Part shown: in pieces, positions 6,309 through 10,458 of the stretch
Position numbering within the stretch: position 1 is the stretch's first letter
Layout: every line of letters begins with the position of its first letter
NCBI GenBank assembly: GCA_015493405.1
Contig: WGDF01000394.1
Span: 1 to 10,458, forward strand
Length of the DNA: 10,458 nucleotides
Reading direction: 5' to 3'
From: Flavobacteriaceae bacterium
GTDB lineage: Bacteria; Bacteroidota; Bacteroidia; Flavobacteriales; Flavobacteriaceae
Made by a program: the position numbers and the translations under genes
The notes under the pieces: generated by a model
What the model saw: the letters and a program-made list of their open reading frames with translations, nothing else
Told to the model about the DNA's origin: nothing
Database searches by the model: none

Positions 6309-7856
6309 ATGGATACAGAATTAATTATTCGGTCTACCCCTTCCGCTATTGATTTTGCCTTATTAAAAGACGGCAAACTCACTGAACTTCATAAAGAAGA
6401 AACCTCAAACAAATTTAATGTAGGTGATGTCTATATGGGCAAAATTAACAAAGTTATTCCGGGCTTAAATGCCGCCTTTGTTAATGTAGGCGCCAAAAAA
6501 GACGGCTTTTTACACTACCACGATTTAGGGCCTCAAATCAAATCACTCATTAAATTTACCAAACAAATTCAATCGGGGAAATTAAAAGATTTTTCGCTAA
6601 AAAATTTTAGCAAAGAACCCGATATTGACAAATCAGGTAATATAAAAGATGTTTTAAAAGCCAAACAAAGCATCTTGGTTCAGATTCTAAAAGAGCCCAT
6701 ATCCACCAAAGGTCCCCGACTGACTTCCGAACTATCGTTAGCCGGCAGATATCTGATTTTAGTCCCATTTTATGACAAGGTTTCCGTTTCTCAAAAAATT
6801 GAAGATGAAGTTGAAAGAAATCGTCTTAAGCGGCTGGTTCAAAGTATCAAACCCAAAAATTTCGGGGTGATCATCAGGACAGCTGCAAATGAAAAAAAAG
6901 TAGCGGATTTAGACAAAGACTTACAAAACCTCATTAACAAATGGCAGGTTTTGTCTCAAAAAATTCAAAATGCACATCCCCCTCAACGTGTTTTTGGTGA
7001 AGTAAATCGCGTAACCAGCACTTTACGTGATATATTAAACGATAGCTTTACTAAAATCGTTGTTGATGATGAGCTTTTGTATCTCGAAATTATAGATTTC
7101 ATCAAGCAAATTGCCCCTGACTTGGAATCTATTGTAAAACTGCATGAATCATCAGTCCCCATATTTGAAAAATATGGTATCGAAAGACAGATTAAATCGG
7201 CTTTCGGCCGGACTGTAATGATGGATAAAGGTGCCTATTTGATAATAGAACACACCGAAGCCATGCATGTCGTTGATGTCAATAGCGGTAATGCCTCTGA
7301 CAAAACCCAATCGCAAGAAGAAAATTCTTTGCAAGTCAATCTTAAGGCAGCAAGTGAAATTGCACGTCAATTAAGGCTGCGTGATATGGGTGGTATCATC
7401 GTAGTTGATTTTATTGATTTGAAAAATGTTGAAAATCGTAAAAAAGTGTATGAGCATATGAAAGCCGAAATGGCTGATGATCGTGCCAAACACAAAATTT
7501 TACCTTTATCGCGTTTCGGATTAATGCAAATAACCCGGCAACGATTTAGACCCGAACGTAATATTGTTACTAAGGAAAAAGATCCGAGCTTGGTTCACAA
7601 AGGTGAAACCGATGCGCCCATCACTTTAATATCACGTTTTGAAGAAGATATCAAACGATTTGCAGAACAAGGGCACAAAAACATTCATTTGCATGTGCAT
7701 CCTTTTATTGCTGCCTATTTGACCAAAGGTTTGTGGTCTATTAAGCGCAAATGGCAATGGCAATATAAAACAAAAATAAAAGTACAACCGCGTGACTCCT
7801 TTAAATATTTAGAATATAAATATTTTTCACCGGAAAACGAGGTTTTAAAACCCTAA
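6309..7856 (+). CDS. rng: Ribonuclease G (RNase E/G family endoribonuclease)
   Basis: A 515-residue single-strand-specific endoribonuclease for rRNA maturation and mRNA decay in the cytoplasm. The start MDTELIIRSTPSAIDFALLKDG matches the usual N-terminus. The S1 RNA-binding domain runs from about 37 to 128 (VGDVYMGKINKVIPGLNAAFVNVG), with an insertion of roughly 40 residues at 72-115. The RNase H-like and 5'-sensor segments follow. Catalytic Mg ligands are D323 in VVDVNSG and D367 in IIVVDFIDL, equivalent to D303 and D346 of E. coli RNase E. The C-terminal part has HVHPFIAAYLTKG (462-474). Where E. coli RNase E/G has the zinc-link CPxC, this protein reads VTKEKDPSLVHKGETDAP (420-437) with no cysteine. 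I recall a similar cysteine-free segment in some Flavobacteria, so it may be normal for the lineage, but tetramer formation must then rely on other contacts. There is no long RNase E-type C-terminal scaffold, hence RNase G. It follows the structured gap and ends in a strong terminator. Confidence 0.95.
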   Translation: MDTELIIRSTPSAIDFALLKDGKLTELHKEETSNKFNVGDVYMGKINKVIPGLNAAFVNVGAKKDGFLHYHDLGPQIKSLIKFTKQIQSGKLKDFSLKNFSKEPDIDKSGNIKDVLKAKQSILVQILKEPISTKGPRLTSELSLAGRYLILVPFYDKVSVSQKIEDEVERNRLKRLVQSIKPKNFGVIIRTAANEKKVADLDKDLQNLINKWQVLSQKIQNAHPPQRVFGEVNRVTSTLRDILNDSFTKIVVDDELLYLEIIDFIKQIAPDLESIVKLHESSVPIFEKYGIERQIKSAFGRTVMMDKGAYLIIEHTEAMHVVDVNSGNASDKTQSQEENSLQVNLKAASEIARQLRLRDMGGIIVVDFIDLKNVENRKKVYEHMKAEMADDRAKHKILPLSRFGLMQITRQRFRPERNIVTKEKDPSLVHKGETDAPITLISRFEEDIKRFAEQGHKNIHLHVHPFIAAYLTKGLWSIKRKWQWQYKTKIKVQPRDSFKYLEYKYFSPENEVLKP

Positions 7857-7860
7857 TTTA

Positions 7861-7898
7861 AAAGCCCGCCCCGACAGACGTCGGGGCGGGCTTTTTTT
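7861..7898 (+). terminator. Strong GC-rich bidirectional terminator between rng and the roadblock genes
   Basis: AAAGCCCGCCCCGAC (7861-7875) pairs perfectly with GTCGGGGCGGGCTTT (7880-7894) around an AGAC loop: a 15-bp stem with a 12-bp almost pure GC core, followed by seven T in total (7892-7898). It begins 4 nt after the rng stop. On the minus strand the same stem is followed by TTTTAAATT, so it also serves the convergent roadblock operon, whose last stop codon is at 7918-7916. Confidence 0.95.
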
Positions 7899-7915
7899 AT
7901 GCAATCAATTTTTGA

Positions 7916-8293
7916 TTAATCATTAACAGCTTCTAAAAAAGCTTTTCTGGCATCCGGAACTGCTATACTTAAGAGCAAACCCAAATTAACTTTACTACTA
8001 TCGACTAATATACCCCATTGAAAACCCTCTTCTTTAAATTGTAAAACCAGGACCATAGCATTATTATCCATTTCCAATAGATAATAATCTTTTAAATCAG
8101 GGAAACCTGCTCCTTTTAAAGCTTTACGCATATAATCCGTAACTTTTTCAAATAGGGCTGTCGCTTGCGGATTTTGATTGTAACCGGCAATAGCTGTTCC
8201 TGTTCCTGTTCCCCATATGTCAGTTGCCATTAAAGCGCCATCTAAGTCTTCTTTCAGTATCTCAACTGCTTCTTTTAATTTTTTTACATTCAT
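7916..8293 (-). CDS. Roadblock/LC7 domain protein
   Basis: A 125-residue single-domain protein. The pattern is that of the roadblock/LC7 (longin-like) fold: an N-terminal helix (KKLKEAVEILKEDL), a strand with ALMATDIWGTGTGTAIAGYNQNPQATALF at 20-48 that closely resembles bacterial roadblock proteins, a long helix (49-61), then two strands, YYLLEMDNNAMVLVLQF (70-86) and WGILVDSSKVNLGLLLSIAVPDARKAF (93-119). Bacterial members bind small Ras-like GTPases such as MglA as activators or adaptors, and form homo- or heterodimers. There is no signal peptide or membrane segment, so it is cytoplasmic. It is the second gene of a two-gene unit: the upstream gene ends 20 nt before its ATG and its C-terminal domain can be aligned with this one, so a heterodimer is likely. 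No GTPase gene is in the window. It uses the terminator at 7861-7898. Confidence 0.75.
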   Translation of the reverse strand: MNVKKLKEAVEILKEDLDGALMATDIWGTGTGTAIAGYNQNPQATALFEKVTDYMRKALKGAGFPDLKDYYLLEMDNNAMVLVLQFKEEGFQWGILVDSSKVNLGLLLSIAVPDARKAFLEAVND

Positions 8294-8313
8294 AATTTGT
8301 TATTTATAGGTTA

Positions 8314-9063
8314 TTAAATTTCATTTAAAGATAAATGGTATTTTTTAATTAATTCAGGTTTTAAAATGTTTAAAACCTGACCCAATACCAAATCTTTAGC
8401 AGAGAATAGCAAAACAAAATAATGATGTTTAAATACCATTAAAAATAAAATTTTGTCTTGTTCTAAATCCACTAAAAAATACCGCTCCTTTTCTAAATCT
8501 ACTTTTGCTAAACTAAGGGTTTGCTTAATAAAATCATTGAGTTCGCTAATTGCATAAGAATCGTCCAAAAAAGTGTAAATAACAGCATCTCGGTTAAGAT
8601 CAATTAAACTACCATAAATAAAACCGGAATCAAAATCATTAGAAATTTGATCAAACAAAGTTTTAATAACTGATAGATTAATATTTTGCCCTTTAACGCG
8701 GCCATTCTCAACCTCATTATCCACTTTTAAATCTGGTTGAATCTGCTTTATAGTTTTAGATTTGGAAGTGTGTTCCTTTTTTTGAGTAAAATTAATGGGA
8801 GCAGGCTTATCAATATGAGCTTTGACAATCACCGGTTTTTGTTTTTGTATAGTTTCGGATTCTTTTGCTTTAACTTTCAGCTTTTTATTATGCTCTAATT
8901 CTTTTAATTTTTGGCCCAATGATTTATCCAATATATCCAGAGGATCAGTAAGCGTTTCAAGTTTATTTTTTTTGGATTCCGCAGTTTTTTTAGGCGATTT
9001 CTTTTTGGAACCGTTTTTCTGTTTATTTGACTTTTTCTGTTCTTTTTTAAAAAAATTCCACAT
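8314..9063 (-). CDS. Lysine-rich protein with C-terminal roadblock-like domain
   Basis: A 249-residue protein in two parts. Residues 1-125 are low-complexity and strongly basic (MWNFFKKEQKKSNKQ, then repeated KK and SK clusters up to about 35; a short amphipathic stretch LDILDKSLGQKLKELEHNKK at 42-61; then K/T/Q-rich sequence), which suggests disorder. Residues 129-243 look like a roadblock/LC7 domain. The end YFLVDLEQDKILFLMVF, then VLLFSAKDLVLGQVLNILKPELIKKY, can be laid over the partner's YYLLEMDNNAMVLVLQF and ILVDSSKVNLGLLLSIAVP. I infer that the two proteins form a roadblock heterodimer, with this one providing a flexible basic tether to membrane, nucleic acid or another partner. No signal peptide: the early W and F residues sit among lysines and do not form a hydrophobic core. 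The start ATG at 9063 fits the promoter just upstream. The domain assignment is by eye and less sure than for its neighbour. Confidence 0.6.
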   Translation of the reverse strand: MWNFFKKEQKKSNKQKNGSKKKSPKKTAESKKNKLETLTDPLDILDKSLGQKLKELEHNKKLKVKAKESETIQKQKPVIVKAHIDKPAPINFTQKKEHTSKSKTIKQIQPDLKVDNEVENGRVKGQNINLSVIKTLFDQISNDFDSGFIYGSLIDLNRDAVIYTFLDDSYAISELNDFIKQTLSLAKVDLEKERYFLVDLEQDKILFLMVFKHHYFVLLFSAKDLVLGQVLNILKPELIKKYHLSLNEI

Positions 9064-9083
9064 AGGTATATCTTAACTGAAAG

Positions 9084-9114
9084 CAAATTTAAGCTAAAGT
9101 CCAATAAATTAAAA
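9084..9114 (-). promoter_or_regulatory. Promoter of the roadblock two-gene unit
   Basis: On the minus strand TAAATTTG (9091-9084) is a perfect TAnnTTTG, and TTTT (9114-9111) lies 19 nt upstream, a three-of-four match to the -33 TTTG. This is the same TTTT-N19-TAnnTTTG layout as the HU promoter. Transcription would begin near 9079, leaving a short leader of about 16 nt before the ATG at 9063. Confidence 0.55.
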
Positions 9115-9166
9115 GGAAAAATTAATATTTAACGATAAAACACACTTTTTTCGGATAATCTATTAT

Positions 9167-9197
9167 AAAAATGCGTTAAAAATTAATACATTCGCAT
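9167..9197 (-). terminator. Weak hairpin terminator after the alpha-2-macroglobulin gene
   Basis: On the minus strand ATGCG (9197-9193) pairs with CGCAT (9175-9171) around a 17-nt A/T-rich loop, running into TTTTATAATA. The stem is only 5 bp, but it begins right after the stop codon and before the roadblock promoter. An 11-bp direct repeat, TAAAAATTAAT (9177-9187 and 9197-9207), overlaps it. Confidence 0.35.
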
Positions 9198-9202
9198 AAA
9201 AA

Positions 9203-10458
9203 TTAATCAATTCTTAAACGCACGCCCTTACTATGACTGCTAAATTCCGGCGCATACATACATTGTAATTGCGTAATACCGTTGGAATAATTTCCGGCAT
9301 TATTAGCCCGCAAATCGTACTCAAACACATAGACCCCTTTGGGTAAATAACCAATAAAAAAATTGGTTGCGACATCGCCGGTGGCTTCGTAGTAACCCAG
9401 ACCATCTTGCCATTTGTAACGTGATAAAACATTAACCGGTTCAAACCCGGCGGCTCGCATATCTTTGAGATGCACATATTCCATTGGTCTATCTACTTTA
9501 ATTTCAATATGCACTCTGATTAAATCACCGATTTTAACGCTGGTTTTAGAATCTATTTTTTGCAAAATTTCTCCGGAATCCGTAAAATTTCTTATAAACA
9601 ATTCCTTACGGATGCTTACCGGCGTTTTAGCTCTTGTTATTTTATCCAAATCTTCAAAATATTGCCAATACAACGCCCCCCAAGCAATACCTTTTCCTGT
9701 TTTGGTAATTTGAACGGTTCCCATAGCCGGCTTAATTTCCTGAGCCGGCCACGATTTTTTAAAATAGCCGGTTCCGGCTTCTGTTTTCAGTTTCGGCATC
9801 GTGTCAGGTTGTATTTTTATATCTCCTATTTTTACTTCAACTGTATTGTCAAGTGGTAGAAAATCAGTCCCTTTCAAAAGTAAAGCGTAAATGGCTTCTG
9901 TGGTCTGTTTGGTGGTTTTCCAAGCATTGGTTTGTTTATTTTTGAGCAACCAGATACGCATTTCGTCTATTTTTTTGACATCGCCGTCTATAGCATCAAA
10001 TGCTTCAATCAAAAGCGCTTGCGTTTCAATAGGCGCTTGATACCAATACCAACCGCCTGTATTGTTTTTCCAATACATGCCCATTTCGGCGCTTTTTATA
10101 CTGTTTTCATCTAATGAACGGATAATTTTTCGAGCCATTTCAAGATCGTTATGACGGTGTGAAATCAAAGCTAATAAACCTTGTTCATATAAACCATATG
10201 ACAACCAATATTTTTGCGCTTGTCGGCGGTAATAAGCCACCGCTTCAGCTACGGCTTTAGACATTTTAAATTCCGGATAAAAACTGCGGGCATACAAATA
10301 GTGCAACTGGAAAGCGCCGGTTTTATAATGTTCCAGATAAGCTTGTTTATCGGTTTGTTTGTCGGCCATTTCTAACAAATGCTCGTAATCTTTGCGTATT
10401 TCACGATCCAAATATTGAAGGGCTTTCTCTACCATCGGATTAATAAGACGCTGATTCT
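9203..10458 (-). CDS. Alpha-2-macroglobulin family protein (C-terminal part, cut by the window edge)
   Basis: The last 417 residues of a large protein, ending at TAA 9205-9203. The frame continues upstream past the Met at 10435 (preceding residues NQRLINP) to the right edge, so that Met is internal. The first ~200 residues are helical and aromatic-rich (YLYARSFYP, QKYWLSYGLYEQGLLALISH, NTGGWYWYQAPIETQALLIEAF, TNAWKTTKQTTEAIYALLL), the alpha-alpha toroid of the thioester/complement-like domain. The rest is beta-rich: a macroglobulin-type domain with VRVHIEIKVDRPMEYVHLKD-like pattern and DMRAAGFEP, then YLPKGVYVFEYDLRANNAGNYSNG and a last strand to the C-terminus. Family members are periplasmic or lipid-anchored proteins thought to trap foreign proteases; Bacteroidota carry very large versions. 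The thioester motif CxEQ would lie upstream, outside the window, so whether this protein is a thioester-bearing inhibitor cannot be judged. Confidence 0.88.
   Translation of the reverse strand, partial: NQRLINPMVEKALQYLDREIRKDYEHLLEMADKQTDKQAYLEHYKTGAFQLHYLYARSFYPEFKMSKAVAEAVAYYRRQAQKYWLSYGLYEQGLLALISHRHNDLEMARKIIRSLDENSIKSAEMGMYWKNNTGGWYWYQAPIETQALLIEAFDAIDGDVKKIDEMRIWLLKNKQTNAWKTTKQTTEAIYALLLKGTDFLPLDNTVEVKIGDIKIQPDTMPKLKTEAGTGYFKKSWPAQEIKPAMGTVQITKTGKGIAWGALYWQYFEDLDKITRAKTPVSIRKELFIRNFTDSGEILQKIDSKTSVKIGDLIRVHIEIKVDRPMEYVHLKDMRAAGFEPVNVLSRYKWQDGLGYYEATGDVATNFFIGYLPKGVYVFEYDLRANNAGNYSNGITQLQCMYAPEFSSHSKGVRLRID

Noticed and set aside
7841..7852. Palindrome GGTTTTAAAACC at the end of rng as a regulatory site
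   Set aside because: It is inside the last codons of rng, short, and only a few bases from a far better terminator.
8822..9104. Plus-strand frame 8822-9076 and a second minus frame 8904-9104 over the lysine-rich region
   Set aside because: The Phe/Leu-rich and Lys/Asn/Leu-rich translations are mirror products of the AAA/AAG-rich codons of the real gene; the promoter spacing and operon layout fit the 9063 start.
9465..10114. Plus-strand frames and the minus frame 9214-9477 within the alpha-2-macroglobulin region
   Set aside because: They overlap a long frame with clear family sequence and have no independent support.
1..10458. A defence, mobile or biosynthetic gene cluster
   Set aside because: The genes are housekeeping enzymes, nucleoid and RNA-processing proteins, roadblock proteins and surface proteins, with no transposase, integrase, toxin-antitoxin pair, nuclease-helicase set or repeat array.

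Overview
The window looks like ordinary chromosome from a low-GC member of the Bacteroidota, probably near the Flavobacteriales. The evidence is the Bacteroidota-type -7 promoter box TAnnTTTG upstream of several genes, A/T-rich leaders without clear Shine-Dalgarno sequences, an HU protein with the Bacteroidota-style arm (GRNISKNT), an RNase G with an S1-domain insertion and no zinc-link cysteines, a Bacteroidota-like saccharopine dehydrogenase family protein, and an alpha-2-macroglobulin-like protein. I see no insertion sequence, phage module, CRISPR array, tRNA or rRNA.

Layout, left to right. Positions 1-860 (minus) hold the N-terminal 286 residues of a secreted right-handed beta-helix protein that runs off the left edge. 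Positions 1015-2154 (minus) encode a complete class Ia ribonucleotide reductase small subunit with no nrdA beside it. Positions 2261-3949 (minus) encode ATP-dependent PEP carboxykinase, followed by a good intrinsic terminator at 2184-2219. A divergent intergenic region then leads to a saccharopine dehydrogenase family gene on the plus strand. It is best started at the ATG at 4127, because the upstream TTG at 4073 lies in the promoter region.

Positions 5564-7898 form an information-processing block on the plus strand: an HU-family DNA-binding protein with a good promoter, a 30-residue extremely basic peptide (5931-6023) whose stop codon lies inside a perfect terminator palindrome, a roughly 265-bp non-coding stretch with several strong inverted repeats, and RNase G, closed by a very GC-rich terminator that should work in both directions. 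On the minus strand follow two adjacent genes for roadblock/LC7-like proteins (9063 to 7916). One has a long lysine-rich, probably disordered N-terminal region. At the right edge is the C-terminal 417 residues of an alpha-2-macroglobulin family protein (minus).

How the genes fit together: PEP carboxykinase (gluconeogenesis), saccharopine dehydrogenase (probably lysine metabolism) and NrdB (dNTP supply) are housekeeping enzymes with no shared pathway. HU, the basic peptide and RNase G share nucleic-acid binding or processing, and their order may be an old conserved neighbourhood. The two roadblock proteins probably form a complex and would be expected to act with a small Ras-like GTPase that is not in this window. 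I did not find a clearly new multi-gene system. The best candidates for something undescribed are the structured region between the basic peptide and rng, and the basic peptide itself.
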